Origin: Zhihengliuella salsuginis
GTDB lineage: Bacteria > Actinomycetota > Actinomycetes > Actinomycetales > Micrococcaceae
NCBI RefSeq assembly: GCF_014651715.1
Contig: NZ_BMXK01000005.1
Coordinates: 124,001-188,000, forward strand
Length of the DNA: 64,000 bases
Direction: 5' to 3'
Shown: positions 9,143-19,350 of the stretch, one piece after another
Layout: the number at the start of each line of letters is the position of its first letter
Numbering within the stretch: the first letter of the stretch is position 1
Program-made: the position numbers and the translations under genes
Notes under the pieces: generated by a model
Told to the model about the DNA's origin: nothing
What the model saw: only the letters and a program-made list of their open reading frames with translations
The model's database searches: none

Positions 9143-9160
9143 CGTTTCCCGTCTGAAACG
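9143..9160. repeat. Inverted repeat CGTTTC-N6-GAAACG in benE-benA spacer
   Basis: A perfect 6 bp inverted repeat separated by six bases lies between the divergent benE and benA genes. Its position upstream of the CCTAG repeats makes it a possible protein-binding site for benE or benA control; no ligand can be assigned. Confidence 0.4.
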
Positions 9161-9163
9161 ACG

Positions 9164-9192
9164 CCTAGGCGAACCCTAGGCATTCACCTAGT
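9164..9192. promoter_or_regulatory. Phased CCTAG repeats, candidate BenR site
   Basis: CCTAGG occurs at 9164-9169 and 9175-9180, and CCTAG again at 9187-9191, so three copies are spaced 11 and 12 bp, about one helical turn each. The first two are embedded in the longer direct repeat CCTAGGC. They lie about 95-120 bp before the benA start. Helically phased direct repeats suit a multimeric activator, and BenR, encoded downstream, is the best candidate. The assignment is inference. Confidence 0.5.
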
Positions 9193-9207
9193 GTGACGGT
9201 CGTTACA
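9192..9207. promoter_or_regulatory. CRP/GlxR-like site upstream of benA
   Basis: TGTGACGGTCGTTACA fits the TGTGA-N6-TCACA consensus of CRP-family regulators with one mismatch. It lies next to the CCTAG repeats, about 80 bp before benA. Control of aromatic catabolism by GlxR, the actinobacterial CRP homologue, is known in Corynebacterium, so cAMP-dependent control is plausible here. Confidence 0.5.
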
Positions 9208-9285
9208 GTCGGGCAGGGTGTAGAGCACGACATTTACCCCACCGTTCCCGGTGGTTAACCACACCTTGCATTGAAGGAGTTCGCC

Positions 9286-10662
9286 ATGACCGAGACTCTC
9301 GACCAGATCGAGCACCAGCTGAAGGAAGCAGTCGTCGAGGATCCTGAAAACGGCGTCCACCGCGTCAAGCGCGAGATCTTCACGGACGACGAGATCTTCG
9401 AGCTGGAGATGAAGTACATCTTCGAGAAGAACTGGGTCTACCTGGCCCACGAGTCCCAGATCCCCAACGTGGGCGACTACTTCACCACCCACATCGGCCG
9501 CACCCCCGTGATCATCTCCCGTTCCAAGGACGGCGAGCTGAACTGCATCGTCAACGCGTGCAGCCACCGCGGCGCCATGCTCTGCCGCCGCAAGACCGAC
9601 AACCGGGTGAACTTCACCTGCCCGTTCCACGGGTGGACGTTCAACAACAAGGGCAAGCTGCTCAAGGTCAAGGATTCCCGCGATGCCGGCTACCCCGAGC
9701 AGTTCAACAAGGACGGCTCCCACGACCTGACCCACGTCGCGCGCTTCGAGAACTACCGCGGCTTCCTCTTCGGCAGCCTCAGCGACGACGTGCTGCCCAT
9801 CGAGGAGCACCTCGGCGAGTCCGCCAAGATCATCGACATGATCGTCGACCAGTCGCCGGAGGGTCTGGAGGTCGTCCGCGGGTCCTCCACCTACCACTAC
9901 GACGGCAACTGGAAGGTCCAGGCGGAGAACGGCGCCGACGGCTACCACGTCTCAGCGACCCACTGGAACTACGCGGCCACCACGGCCCGCCGCACGTCCG
10001 GGGAGTCCACGAACGAGACCAAGGCCATGGACGCCGGAACGTGGGGCAAGCAGGGCGGCGGCTACTACTCCTTCGAGCACGGCCACCTGCTGCTGTGGAT
10101 GTGGTGGGGCAACCCGGAGGACCGCCCGAACTACGAGAAGCTCGAGGCCTGGACCGAGGAGTTCGGCGAGGACCGGGCCCGGTTCATGGTCGGTGCCTCC
10201 CGCAACCTCTGCCTGTACCCGAACGTGTACCTCATGGACCAGTTCTCGTCGCAGATCCGCCACTTCCGCCCGATCTCCGCTGACAAGACCGAGGTCACGA
10301 TCTACTGCATCGCGCCCAAGGGCGAGTCGGCCGAGGCAAGGACCAACCGGATCCGCCAGTACGAGGACTTCTTCAACGCCACCGGGATGGCGACGCCGGA
10401 CGACCTCGAGGAGTTCCGCTCCTGTCAGAAGACGTACCTGGCGAAGACGGCGCCGTGGAACGACATGTCCCGCGGTGTCACCCACCAGCACGCCGGGCCC
10501 GACGAGACCGCCAAGGGGCTCGGCCTGAACCCGATCTCCTCGGGCGCGAAGACCGAGGACGAGGGCCTCTACCCGGTCCAGCACAGCTACTGGGCGGAGA
10601 CCATGCGGGGCGCCGTCGCAGCGGAGCAGGCCGAGGCGGCCTCGCGGTCCAACGGCCGATAG
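9286..10662 (+). CDS. benA: Benzoate 1,2-dioxygenase large (alpha) subunit
   Basis: The 458-residue protein is a Rieske non-heme iron oxygenase. The [2Fe-2S] ligands are C92-x-H94 and C112-x2-H115, and the mononuclear iron site is seen at D218/H221/H226 ([13 protein letters not shown]). With BenB and BenC it converts benzoate, O2 and NADH to the cis-1,2-dihydrodiol carboxylate. The size and sequence fit the benzoate/toluate group. The ATG follows AAGGAG by eight bases and is preferred to an upstream in-frame ATG at 9271. It is the first gene of benABCD. 2-Halobenzoate or toluate could also be substrates. Confidence 0.96.
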   Translation: MTETLDQIEHQLKEAVVEDPENGVHRVKREIFTDDEIFELEMKYIFEKNWVYLAHESQIPNVGDYFTTHIGRTPVIISRSKDGELNCIVNACSHRGAMLCRRKTDNRVNFTCPFHGWTFNNKGKLLKVKDSRDAGYPEQFNKDGSHDLTHVARFENYRGFLFGSLSDDVLPIEEHLGESAKIIDMIVDQSPEGLEVVRGSSTYHYDGNWKVQAENGADGYHVSATHWNYAATTARRTSGESTNETKAMDAGTWGKQGGGYYSFEHGHLLLWMWWGNPEDRPNYEKLEAWTEEFGEDRARFMVGASRNLCLYPNVYLMDQFSSQIRHFRPISADKTEVTIYCIAPKGESAEARTNRIRQYEDFFNATGMATPDDLEEFRSCQKTYLAKTAPWNDMSRGVTHQHAGPDETAKGLGLNPISSGAKTEDEGLYPVQHSYWAETMRGAVAAEQAEAASRSNGR

Positions 10663-10713
10663 CCCCGCCACCACCGACAACGGCACCACGAACCACGAAC
10701 CGAGGACACCACC

Positions 10714-11250
10714 ATGACCACGATTGCACCGGAGAGCACCGGGCTCAGTGCAGCCGAAACGGCCACCCTGCTCGAGCGCATCCGCCAGTTCCTCTACACC
10801 GAGGCCCGCTTCCTCGACGACCGCGAATTCGAGAAGTGGATCGACTGCTACGACCCCGAGGCCGAGTTCTGGATGCCGGCCTGGGACGACGACGGCCAGC
10901 TGACGGAGGACCCGCAGCAGGAGATCTCGCTGATCTACTACGCGAACCGCGGCGGCATCGAGGACCGCGTCTTCCGCATCCGTACCGACCGCTCGAGCGC
11001 CACCAGCCTGCCCGAGCCGCGCACCGGTCACAACATCTCCAACGTCGAGATCGTCGAGAAGCGCGGCGAGACGGTGGACGTGCGCTTCAACTGGTACACG
11101 CTCTACTACCGCTACCAGACGACGGACACCTACTTCGGAACCTCCTTCTACACGATCGACCTCTCCGGCTCGCAGCCGGTGATCACCAAGAAGAAGGTCG
11201 TGTTGAAGAACGACTACATCCACCACGTGGTGGACATCTACCACATCTAG
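10714..11250 (+). CDS. benB: Benzoate 1,2-dioxygenase small (beta) subunit
   Basis: The 178-residue protein belongs to the ring-hydroxylating dioxygenase beta-subunit family (NTF2-like fold), recognised by FLYTEARFLDDREFEKWIDC near the start and the RTGHNISNVEI and FGTSFYTIDL segments. It has no metal centre and stabilises the alpha3beta3 hexamer. It lies 51 bp after benA and 11 bp before benC in the same operon. The length equals that of known BenB proteins. Confidence 0.95.
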   Translation: MTTIAPESTGLSAAETATLLERIRQFLYTEARFLDDREFEKWIDCYDPEAEFWMPAWDDDGQLTEDPQQEISLIYYANRGGIEDRVFRIRTDRSSATSLPEPRTGHNISNVEIVEKRGETVDVRFNWYTLYYRYQTTDTYFGTSFYTIDLSGSQPVITKKKVVLKNDYIHHVVDIYHI

Positions 11251-11261
11251 AGGCGGACGAT

Positions 11262-12314
11262 ATGAGCCACAAAGTTGCACTGACCTTCGAAGACGGACTG
11301 ACGAAGTTCATCAAGGTCAATCCCATGGAGACGGTCGCGGACGCGGCCTACAAGGCGAGGATCAACATCCCGCTGGACTGCCGCGACGGCGCCTGCGGCA
11401 CCTGCAAGGCGTTCTGCGAGTCCGGCACGTACGACGGCGGCGACTACATCGACGAGGCCCTCACCGACGACGAGGCCGACGAGGGCTTCTGCCTCCCGTG
11501 CCAGATGAGCCCGGAATCGGACCTGGTCCTGCGCATGGCGGGGACGGCCGAGATGGCCAAGACCGGCATCGCCGAGTTCAAGGCCACCATCGAGCGCCTG
11601 CACTGGTACGCGGACAACACGGCGGGCATCACCCTCGAGGTCGAGAACCGCGACGAGCTGCACTTCCTGCCGGGCCAGTACATGAACATCAAGGTCCCGG
11701 GCACCGACGAGGAGCGCAGCTACTCGTTCAGCTCCGGCCCCGACGACCAGAAGCTGAAGTTCCTCGTCCGCACCGCCCCGGACGGCGTCATGACGACGTA
11801 CCTCAGGGAGCGCGCGGCCGAGGGCGACGAACTGGTCCTCGAGGGCCCGGTCGGCAGCTTCTTCCTGCGCGACATCAAGCGCCGTACCCTGATGCTCGCC
11901 GGCGGCACGGGCATCGCCCCGCAGCTGGCCATGCTCGAGAAAATCGCGGCCTCCGGCATCCAGCCGGCCCACCCGATTCACATGGCGTACGGGGTCACCT
12001 TCGACCACGACCTCGTCGAGGTCGCGGAGCTGGAGCGCTACGCCGCGGCGATCGAGAACTTCACGTTCGACACGATCGTCGCCGACAAGGACTCCGAGCA
12101 CCCCAGGAAGGGCTACGTCACCCAGCACCTGACGGACGAGCACCTGGGCGAGGGCGATATCGACGTCTACCTGTGCGGCCCGCCCGCCATGGTCGACGCC
12201 GTCCGCGGGTACTGGAAGAACCAGGGCATCGAGCCCGCGAACTTCTACTACGAGCGCTTCGCCACCGGCGTCTCCCACGAGCAGGGCGTGCACGCAGAAG
12301 CCGGGGCCGCCTGA
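11262..12314 (+). CDS. benC: Benzoate dioxygenase NADH reductase component
   Basis: The 350-residue protein joins an N-terminal plant-type [2Fe-2S] ferredoxin domain (C40, C45, C48 and C80; CRDGACGTC) to an FAD/NAD reductase domain. RSYSFSS at the FAD site and LAGGTGIAPQLAML at the NAD site are visible, and the protein ends with a YYERF segment as in BenC. It carries electrons from NADH to BenA. The ATG at 11262 has GAGGCGGACGAT before it. The stop overlaps the benD start (TGATG), indicating coupled translation. Confidence 0.96.
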   Translation: MSHKVALTFEDGLTKFIKVNPMETVADAAYKARINIPLDCRDGACGTCKAFCESGTYDGGDYIDEALTDDEADEGFCLPCQMSPESDLVLRMAGTAEMAKTGIAEFKATIERLHWYADNTAGITLEVENRDELHFLPGQYMNIKVPGTDEERSYSFSSGPDDQKLKFLVRTAPDGVMTTYLRERAAEGDELVLEGPVGSFFLRDIKRRTLMLAGGTGIAPQLAMLEKIAASGIQPAHPIHMAYGVTFDHDLVEVAELERYAAAIENFTFDTIVADKDSEHPRKGYVTQHLTDEHLGEGDIDVYLCGPPAMVDAVRGYWKNQGIEPANFYYERFATGVSHEQGVHAEAGAA

Positions 12315-13129
12315 TGGCCGAGCCGGCTGCGGCACGGCCCGCCTTCTTCGCCGGCCGGTTCGCGGGCCGCGTCGTCGTCGTCACCGGTGCCGCACAGGGT
12401 ATCGGCGAAGCGGTGGCCCGGCGGATCGGCGCGGAGGGCGGGCACGTCGTGCTGATCGACCGGGCGGAGCAGGTGCACGACGTCGCGGAGTCGATCCGCG
12501 CAGCGGGTGGAGCCGCCTTCTCGACGACGGCCGACCTGGAGGCCTACGCCGGCGCCGAATCGGCCGTCGCCGCGGCCGTCGCCGAACACGGCCGGATCGA
12601 CGTGCTGGTCAACAACGTGGGCGGGGCGATCAACTTCAAACCCTTCACCGAATTCACGGACCGGCAGATCGATGCGGAGATCACGCGGTCGCTGATGACC
12701 ACGCTCTACACGTGCCGGGCGGTGCTTCCGCAGATGGTCGAGCAGGGGGCGGGCACCATCGTCAACGTATCCAGCGCCGCCACCCGCGGCATCCACCGCA
12801 TTCCGTACAGCGCGGCCAAGGGCGCGATCAACGCCATGACCGCCTCGCTGGCCTTCGAGTTCGCCGGGCAGGGCATCCGCGTCGTCGCGACGGCCCCCGG
12901 CGGGACCGAGGCGCCGCCGCGGAAGATCTCCCGCGGCACCCCGGTGCCGCAGGACGAGACGGAGAAGGCCTGGTTCCAGGCCCACATCGACCAGACGGTC
13001 GATGCGTCCTTCCTCAAGCGCTACGGCACGCTCGCCGAGCAGGCGGCGGCCATCACGTTCCTGGCCTCGGACGAGGCCGGATACATCACCGGCAGCACGC
13101 TGCCGGTCGCCGGGGGAGACCTCGGCTGA
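12314..13129 (+). CDS. benD: 1,6-dihydroxycyclohexa-2,4-diene-1-carboxylate dehydrogenase
   Basis: The 271-residue short-chain dehydrogenase oxidises and decarboxylates the dihydrodiol from BenABC to catechol with NAD. It has the nucleotide loop TGAAQGIGEAVA (about residues 24-35), NNVGG, and the catalytic Tyr-x-x-x-Lys in YSAAK. The segment TAPGGTEAPPRKI is typical of BenD. It overlaps the stop of benC. A strong hairpin follows at 13138-13167 before benK, so benK may be transcribed at a lower level or from its own promoter. Confidence 0.95.
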   Translation: MAEPAAARPAFFAGRFAGRVVVVTGAAQGIGEAVARRIGAEGGHVVLIDRAEQVHDVAESIRAAGGAAFSTTADLEAYAGAESAVAAAVAEHGRIDVLVNNVGGAINFKPFTEFTDRQIDAEITRSLMTTLYTCRAVLPQMVEQGAGTIVNVSSAATRGIHRIPYSAAKGAINAMTASLAFEFAGQGIRVVATAPGGTEAPPRKISRGTPVPQDETEKAWFQAHIDQTVDASFLKRYGTLAEQAAAITFLASDEAGYITGSTLPVAGGDLG

Positions 13130-13137
13130 TCCTCTCC

Positions 13138-13167
13138 GGCGGCCCGGAGGGGGAAAACCGGGCCGCC
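13138..13167 (+). terminator. GC-rich hairpin between benD and benK
   Basis: GGCGGCCCGG (13138-13147) pairs perfectly with CCGGGCCGCC (13158-13167) across a 10 nt loop. It lies right after the benD stop and has only a short pyrimidine tail, so it could be a partial terminator or an mRNA 3'-end stabiliser that separates benABCD from benK. Confidence 0.55.
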
Positions 13168-13219
13168 CACTTTCTCACCATGCCGAGCAGTCCTGCCGGC
13201 CGAGACAACGGAGTCTGAC

Positions 13220-14581
13220 ATGTCCTCATCAACCCGCGCGGTCACACCGCAGCAACGCAAGACGGTCACCTGGGTCGTCACGATCACCACGCTCTGCATG
13301 ATCTTCGACGGATACGACCTCGTCGTGTACGGCACGGTCGTCCCGACCCTGCTCGCCGACCCCTCCCAGATCGGCGCGGTGACCCCCGTCCAGGCCGGCG
13401 CGCTCGGCAGCTACGCACTCATCGGCGTCCTCGTCGGCGCCCTGACCGCGGGAGCGACCGGGGACTACCTCGGCCGCCGCAAGCTGACGGTCGCCGGGAT
13501 CGTCTGGTTCTCGGTCGGCATGGCCGCCACAGCCATGGCCGGTTCGGTCGCCACGTTCGGCTTCTTCCGGTTCTTCACCGGCATCGGCATCGGCCTCCTG
13601 GTCGCGACGGCCGGCGCCGTCGTGGCCGAGTTCGCCCCCGAGGGCAAACGCAATCTGCTCAACGCCGTCACGTATTCCGGCGTCCCCATCGGCGGCGTCC
13701 TCGCGTCGCTGCTCGCGATCGTCATCCCCGACTCGATCGGCTGGCGCGGTCTGATGTGGTTCGGCGCCCTGCCGATCGTCTTCCTGCTGCCGTTGGCCCT
13801 GGCCAAGATGCCGGAATCGCCGAAGTGGCTGTTCGCCGCCGGTCGCGTCGAGGAGTCCTACGTGCTCGCCCGTCGCCTCGGCATGCCGCTGGAGGTCGAC
13901 GTGCCGGCCCCGGACCGCGAGCTGACCGCCTCCGAGAAGGCGGATCGCAGGCGCGGCTTCTCCGCCCTTGTGACGAGGAAGTACGCGTGGCCGACGCTCC
14001 TGCTGGGCCTGATGGGATTCTCCGGCCTGCTGCTCACGTACGGCCTGACCACCTGGCTGCCGGACATCATGGGCCGGCTCGGGTACGGGGCGGACATGTC
14101 GCTGACGTTCCTGCTCGTGCTCAACGTCGGTGCGATCCTCGGCGGCATGATCGCCTCGCGTCCCGCCGACAAATTCGGTGCGAAACGCGTCGTGGCCACG
14201 ACCTTCGTCCTCGCGGCGGTCTCCATGATCCTGCTGACCATGGGTCTGCCGATGGCCCTGCTCCTGCTGTTCGTCGCGGCCGCCGGCTGCGGCACGATCG
14301 GGACGCAGGTGCTCGTCTACGGCCTCGTCTCGAACTACTACAGCTCCAACGCCCGCGCGGCAGGCGTCGCCTGGTGCGCGGGGTTCGGGCGCCTCGGGGG
14401 CATCGCCGGCCCGCTGGTCGGCGGCATCCTGATCGGCGCCGGCCTCGAGAACATCGCGGCGTTCTACATCTTCGCCGGCATCGCGCTCTTCGGCGCCGTC
14501 GTCACGGCGATCGTCCCGGCGCGGGCCAAGAACGACGTCGTGGTCCAGGATGCGGAACAGCCGGAGCCGGCCGGCGTCTGA
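13220..14581 (+). CDS. benK: MFS aromatic acid/H+ symporter, benzoate transporter
   Basis: The 453-residue protein is a 12-helix MFS transporter of the aromatic acid:H+ symporter family, with the family's DGYD motif in the first helix (IFDGYDLVVYG) and the loop signature DYLGRRKL. PcaK- and BenK-like proteins need this Asp for transport. It lies 90 bp after benD and before benR, so benzoate is the likely substrate; it provides a second uptake route beside BenE. The start ATG follows an imperfect ribosome binding site (CGGAGT). Confidence 0.92.
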   Translation: MSSSTRAVTPQQRKTVTWVVTITTLCMIFDGYDLVVYGTVVPTLLADPSQIGAVTPVQAGALGSYALIGVLVGALTAGATGDYLGRRKLTVAGIVWFSVGMAATAMAGSVATFGFFRFFTGIGIGLLVATAGAVVAEFAPEGKRNLLNAVTYSGVPIGGVLASLLAIVIPDSIGWRGLMWFGALPIVFLLPLALAKMPESPKWLFAAGRVEESYVLARRLGMPLEVDVPAPDRELTASEKADRRRGFSALVTRKYAWPTLLLGLMGFSGLLLTYGLTTWLPDIMGRLGYGADMSLTFLLVLNVGAILGGMIASRPADKFGAKRVVATTFVLAAVSMILLTMGLPMALLLLFVAAAGCGTIGTQVLVYGLVSNYYSSNARAAGVAWCAGFGRLGGIAGPLVGGILIGAGLENIAAFYIFAGIALFGAVVTAIVPARAKNDVVVQDAEQPEPAGV

Positions 14582-14648
14582 TGTCATGTAGCGTGCGACA
14601 CATCAAGTGCGCCGCGGCGCGTGGCAGGACGACGAGCGACGGAGACCG

Positions 14649-17534
14649 ATGACTGCACCCGAAGGCCAGGACTCCGCGGAGGACCCGCGGGGGACGCCGC
14701 CTGCGCGCCGGAGTGCTCCCGCGGCCGGCCGCGACTCCCCGCTGCCGGCGGGGGACGCCGCCGACCGCGGGCCCTTCGTGGGCCGCGGCGGAGAGGTGCG
14801 CACGCTGGCACGGGCCCTCGAGGACGCGGGGCGGGGCCACCCGCGGGTGCTGCTCGTGCGCGGAGGAACCGGCGCAGGCAAGACGCGCCTGGTCGGCCAG
14901 TTCCTCGACGAGCAGCGCCTCCGGACCGGGGCGCCCGGCGGCGGGCCCTTCGCCGACGGGGAGCCGAGCCTGCACTATGTGACGGGCACCAGCTGGGAGC
15001 GGGCCGTGCCCGGCGGTGTCGTCGGGCAGCTGCGCTCCTCCCTCGGCCCACTGGATCCGGCGGCGGAGCCGGTGCCGGGGATCCCCGGGGGCGAGCTGCT
15101 CGACGACCTCGGGCGGGCCGGTCGCGAGCGGCCGCGCGTGGTCGTCGTCGACAACTTCCACGCGGTCGACGACGACAGCATGCGCGCCCTCCTGTACGTC
15201 GTCAGGCGCCTGGCGGGGCTGCGGGTGCTGCTGCTCCTGATCGTCCGGGATTCGGCCCTGCACCGGCTGCCCGGCCCCTGCCGCGATCTGCTGGAGGACC
15301 GGCACATCCACCAGCTGCCGGTCGGCGCGCTCACGACTGCCGAGATCATGGAGCTGGCCGCCGCGCGGGAGGGCATCGGGCTGTCCGAACCCATCGCCCA
15401 CCGCCTCGCCGGCTACTGCGGCGGCAATCTGCGCCATCTGCTGCACCTGCTGGAGGAGCAGCCGACCGCCTTCTGGCGGCAGTGGCACCGCGACATGCCC
15501 GCTCCGCGGGCACTGGTGTACGACGCCGTCGAGCGGCTGGAGGGACTCGAACCGCCCGCGCGCGGCTTCGTCGAATCCGCGGCCGTCCTGGGCCGGAGGG
15601 CCCGGCTGGCGGACGTCGTGGGCCTCTCCGCCTGCGACGACCCGCTGGCGGTGCTCGCGATCCTGACCGGAGACGGCCTGCTGTCCGTTTCCGGGGACAG
15701 CGGAGACCTGAGCACCGAATTCGCCTCCGAGGTCGAGCGGGCCGCGTATTACCGGTCGCTGGGTTTCTCCCGCCGGATCGAACTGCACCGCCGGGCCGCG
15801 GACGTCGTGTCCGACGAGGGCAGCGCGCTCGACCACCTGGCCGCCGCGGCGCTGCTGCCGGACGCCGAGCTCGCCGAGCGGCTGCGCGCCTACGCCGCCC
15901 GCCAGGCCGACGTCGGGGCCTGGTCCGTCGCGGCCAACGCGCTCTTCACCGCCGGCAGACTCACCCCGGAGGGGGCGTCCCACCAGCACCTGCTCCTGCA
16001 GGCAGTCGACGCGATGGTCGGCGCCGGCGAACTGCCGCGGGCCCTGACCTACGTCGACGAGATCAACCAGTACGCGCCCGGACCGGAGCGCAACGCGGTC
16101 ACCGGTTACATGGCGATCCTGCAGGGCCGGCAGCAGGAGGCCGACATGCTCCTGACGCAGGCGTGGACGCTGGCCGGCCGGGACGGGGCCCGGCAGACCC
16201 GTGCTCTCATCGCCCAGCGCCGCGTCCTCGACTCGCTCGTCCGCTGGGATGGGGAATCCCTGGTGACCTGGGCCGGCCGGGCGCAGGAGGCCGCCGAGCC
16301 GGACAGCCCGGCAGCGATCGAGGCGGTCGCCATCCGGGGCCTCGGCCTCGGCGCCCTGGGCCGGAAAGAGGAGGCGGAAGCCCAGTATCGGCACCTGCTC
16401 TCCAGGGACGACCTCGGAGCCCAGGGGCAGCGGGTCCGCATGGGCAGCGGCTGGCTGCACCTGGCCATGGACCAGTTCGAGACGGCGCGGGAGGAACTCT
16501 CCTCGGCGGTGTCCACCGACTTCAGCTACGGCTCGTTCCGCATCTCGCTGTGGGCCAGCGCGTGGCTGGCCCGTGCCGAGTTCGGCCTCGGGAACTGGAC
16601 GGCCGCGCTCGGTGTGGTCGAACGCGCGCACGTGCTGTGCACCTCGACGGGCGTCGACCTGGTCCGGCCCCTGCTGCACTGGACGTCGGCCCAGATCCAC
16701 GCGCTGCGCGGCGAGATGGAGCAGGCGGAACGCCACCTGCATCTCGGGCAGTCCACCGCCGGCGACTACCTGATCATGCAGCTGCCGTACGCGATCTCGA
16801 AGGCCCAGATCGCCGAGGCGCGAGCCGACTACGAGGGGGTGCTGCGTGCGCTCGAGCCCGTGCTGGGTCGGCGGGCGCTCACCAGCGAGCCCGGGTTCTG
16901 GCCGTGGCCCGATCTGTACGCGAATGCCCTGGTCATGACGGACCGCCTCGAGGAGGCGTGTGCCTTCCTCGACGAGTTCGAGCAGCTGGCCGATCTCCGC
17001 AGCCACCGGACGTCGCGGGCGAAGCTGCACGCGGTGCGCGGCCGCGTGCTCGGGGCCCAGAGCGACATCGAGGCCGCACGCGAGGAGTTCGAGTCGGCGC
17101 TGGCCGGGCTCGACGGGCTCGACCTGCCGTACGACCGCGCACGGATCGAGTTCGCCTACGGGCAGACGCTGCGTCGGGCCGGCAAGCGCCGGGACAGCGC
17201 GGTCCCCCTGCACCGGGCCCGCGAGGGCTTCGCCGGGCTGGGCGCCGGAAACTCGGTGGAGCGTTGCGACCGGGAACTGCAGGCTGCGGGCCTGGTCAGC
17301 GAACGCGGCGAGAAGCAGCGGGACGGTGCGACGGATTGGAGCGTCCTCACCGGCCAGGAGGCCGCCGTGGTGCGCCTGGTGGCCACGGGGGCGACGAACA
17401 AGCAGGCCGGCCAGGAGCTGTTCGTCTCGGTGAAGACGGTGCAGTACCACCTGACGCGGATCTATGCGAAGCTCGGCGTCGCCTCCCGGACCGAGCTCGC
17501 GGCCCGGTACCGGGAGGACGGCACCGGAGTCTAG
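14649..17534 (+). CDS. benR: LuxR-type STAND ATPase regulator, probable benzoate operon activator BenR
   Basis: The 961-residue protein has an N-terminal AAA/STAND ATPase with Walker A GGTGAGKT (about residues 72-79) and Walker B-like [10 protein letters not shown], a long helical TPR-like middle and a C-terminal LuxR/GerE helix-turn-helix ([18 protein letters not shown] to [15 protein letters not shown]). Large LuxR regulators named BenR lie in the ben clusters of Corynebacterium and Rhodococcus, and the position directly after benK supports the same role. The ATG has GGAG seven bases upstream; a longer frame from 14607 is less likely. Its stop overlaps that of the convergent aquaporin gene. 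Direct BenR function is inferred from context. Confidence 0.88.
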   Translation: MTAPEGQDSAEDPRGTPPARRSAPAAGRDSPLPAGDAADRGPFVGRGGEVRTLARALEDAGRGHPRVLLVRGGTGAGKTRLVGQFLDEQRLRTGAPGGGPFADGEPSLHYVTGTSWERAVPGGVVGQLRSSLGPLDPAAEPVPGIPGGELLDDLGRAGRERPRVVVVDNFHAVDDDSMRALLYVVRRLAGLRVLLLLIVRDSALHRLPGPCRDLLEDRHIHQLPVGALTTAEIMELAAAREGIGLSEPIAHRLAGYCGGNLRHLLHLLEEQPTAFWRQWHRDMPAPRALVYDAVERLEGLEPPARGFVESAAVLGRRARLADVVGLSACDDPLAVLAILTGDGLLSVSGDSGDLSTEFASEVERAAYYRSLGFSRRIELHRRAADVVSDEGSALDHLAAAALLPDAELAERLRAYAARQADVGAWSVAANALFTAGRLTPEGASHQHLLLQAVDAMVGAGELPRALTYVDEINQYAPGPERNAVTGYMAILQGRQQEADMLLTQAWTLAGRDGARQTRALIAQRRVLDSLVRWDGESLVTWAGRAQEAAEPDSPAAIEAVAIRGLGLGALGRKEEAEAQYRHLLSRDDLGAQGQRVRMGSGWLHLAMDQFETAREELSSAVSTDFSYGSFRISLWASAWLARAEFGLGNWTAALGVVERAHVLCTSTGVDLVRPLLHWTSAQIHALRGEMEQAERHLHLGQSTAGDYLIMQLPYAISKAQIAEARADYEGVLRALEPVLGRRALTSEPGFWPWPDLYANALVMTDRLEEACAFLDEFEQLADLRSHRTSRAKLHAVRGRVLGAQSDIEAAREEFESALAGLDGLDLPYDRARIEFAYGQTLRRAGKRRDSAVPLHRAREGFAGLGAGNSVERCDRELQAAGLVSERGEKQRDGATDWSVLTGQEAAVVRLVATGATNKQAGQELFVSVKTVQYHLTRIYAKLGVASRTELAARYREDGTGV

Positions 17535-18283
17535 GCCTCGCCGATGAGCGCCTCGGCGACCTCCGGGTCCGGGAACAGCATCCTGTAGGTCAGGCCCGCG
17601 ATCGCCGCGCCGACGAGCGGGGCGACGATGAAGGCCCAGACCTGGATGAGGGCGTCCGGGCCCGCGAACCACGCGACGCCGAGCGAGCGGGCCGGGTTCA
17701 CCGACGTGTTGCTGATCGGGATGGAGACCAGGTGGATGAGCGTGAGCGAGAGGCCGATGGCGATCGGCGCGAAGCCCGCCGGTGCCCGCCGATCGGTGGC
17801 GCCCAGGATGACGTAGAGGAAGATCGCGGTCAGCACGATCTCGGCGATCAGCACCGCCGCGAGCGAGTACCCGTCGGGCGAGCGCTCGGCGTAGCCGTTG
17901 GTCGCGAACCCGGACGCGACCGGGTCGAACCCGTCTTTGCCGGTGGCGATGGCCAGCAGGATCGCGCCGGCCACAGTCGCCCCGACGATCTGGGTGACCC
18001 AGTAGGGGAGGACGTCCTTCCACTCCGCGCGGCCGGCGAGGACGGCGCCGAGGGTGACGGCCGGATTGAAGTGGCCGCCGGAGATGTGGCCGACGGCGTA
18101 GGCCATGACGAGGACTGTCAGGCCGAAGGCGAGCGCGACGCCGAGGAAGCCGATGCCCATGTTGATCGAGTCGTCGGTGAGAACCGAGGCGGCGAAGACG
18201 GCCGAACCGCAGCCGCCGAAGACGAGGACGAAGGTGCCGATGAACTCGGCGAGGAGTCGAGTGGGGAGTGCGGGGGTCTGCAT
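17531..18283 (-). CDS. aqpZ: Aquaporin (MIP family)
   Basis: The 250-residue protein has six membrane helices and the two NPA boxes, [12 protein letters not shown] (first) and SVNPARSLG (second). The [15 protein letters not shown] start and the residue pattern resemble AqpZ, a water channel, rather than the glycerol channels, which usually carry a Asp after the second NPA (NPARD). Its ATG is preceded by AAGGA. The stop codon overlaps that of the convergent benR, leaving no room for a terminator. Confidence 0.9.
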   Translation of the reverse strand: MQTPALPTRLLAEFIGTFVLVFGGCGSAVFAASVLTDDSINMGIGFLGVALAFGLTVLVMAYAVGHISGGHFNPAVTLGAVLAGRAEWKDVLPYWVTQIVGATVAGAILLAIATGKDGFDPVASGFATNGYAERSPDGYSLAAVLIAEIVLTAIFLYVILGATDRRAPAGFAPIAIGLSLTLIHLVSIPISNTSVNPARSLGVAWFAGPDALIQVWAFIVAPLVGAAIAGLTYRMLFPDPEVAEALIGEA

Positions 18284-18466
18284 GGGAGACTTCCTTCGAT
18301 ATCCGTGGTGACACAAGGAATGGAATGCTCTGCCGGTCACCCGGGCCGGCTGGCGGACCCGGATAGTCACAAGGTATCCCGTCAAACGGGGCCGGTCTAG
18401 GGCTCCACCAAGAACGCCTGCGCTCTGACTGGCGGTTTCAGCTCGACTCTGCCGGTCCGCGTGACC

Positions 18467-19198
18467 TTACGATGCCGCCGGCATCGTTGTCCGCCGACGC
18501 GTGCCCCGGCCCCCGTGGAGCGCCGCCACCGCGCGGTCGAACGATTCGAGGGCGGTTGCCGGCTCCGCCGAGGCGAACTCCAGAACCCGCGCCGCCCGTC
18601 GCTGCCGGGTCGGCGAGTACGATCCCAGTGCCGCGCCCAGTCGCAGCGGCGTCATCAGCGCGTCGTCGTGCAGCACCCGGGCCCGCCGCAAGGCGGCTTC
18701 GACGGCGACGACGGCGTCGACCCAGGGGAGTAGGGCCGCGCATTCGACGGCCGTGACCGCCAACGGGGGGACGGCGATGGAGGTCGGGAGGTCGTGCGCG
18801 TTCCAGAGGCGGCGGGTCCCGGACGGGGGCAGGGCCTGGTACTGGACGGCGAACCCGAGCGGTCCCGTGCCGGTGGGCCCCAGCCGGCGGCCGGGCAGGG
18901 TCCGGGCGAAGCCACGGGTCGGGGCACGGAGGACGACCCGTGGCGGGACGGTGAGGACGGGCAGCCCGTTGAGGAGGGCGGCGGTCTCGACGCCGGCGAC
19001 CGCGTTCGGAGTGCTCGCGAAGACCGCGTCGACGAAGACCCGGTAGCGGGCGAAGGCATCCATCGCGTCCCATTCCCGGGCCGGAAAGTAGATGCCCGGC
19101 CGCAGGCGGAGCAGCTTGCCGGTGTGGTGGCGGTGGCGCACCGCCTCCGTCTCGGCGCGGCGGCGGGGGTCCTCTGAGGTGCGAAGGAAGCGTGTCAT
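18467..19198 (-). CDS. AbiEi-like antitoxin-domain protein, apparently lacking the usual C-terminal domain
   Basis: The 243-residue protein has the N-terminal pattern of the type IV AbiEi-domain proteins of actinobacteria: a short winged helix ending GKLLRLRPGIYFPAREW, then a YRVFVDAVFA helix and a VPPLAVTAVECAALLPWVDAVVAVE stretch. Related proteins are usually near 300 residues and end in a DUF559-like nuclease-type domain (as I recall the family); here the protein stops after ALESFDRAVAAL with a basic tail. There is no toxin gene of the AbiEii type nearby. It could be a solitary regulator or a truncated copy. The ATG is preceded by AGGA. Function unknown. Confidence 0.65.
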   Translation of the reverse strand: MTRFLRTSEDPRRRAETEAVRHRHHTGKLLRLRPGIYFPAREWDAMDAFARYRVFVDAVFASTPNAVAGVETAALLNGLPVLTVPPRVVLRAPTRGFARTLPGRRLGPTGTGPLGFAVQYQALPPSGTRRLWNAHDLPTSIAVPPLAVTAVECAALLPWVDAVVAVEAALRRARVLHDDALMTPLRLGAALGSYSPTRQRRAARVLEFASAEPATALESFDRAVAALHGGRGTRRRTTMPAAS

Positions 19199-19350
19199 GC
19201 GACCGATCCTGCTGGACGCGGCACGGCGCCGGTCCTCCGGCCGGCACGTTGGGGACGGCGGCGGCGGACCGGCTCCCTGTGGACGGGGAGTCCGGGGCGG
19301 CGCGGAAGTCGATCGACGTCCGCGCCGCCGCCGCCGCACCCGCCCGTCTC

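Noticed and set aside
14502-18400. Very long open frames of over 1200 codons on both strands across benR and aqpZ
   Set aside because: They are shadows of GC-rich genes: composition is Arg/Pro/Ala or Gly/Asp-biased, no domain is seen, and BenR and aquaporin motifs are clear in the other frames.
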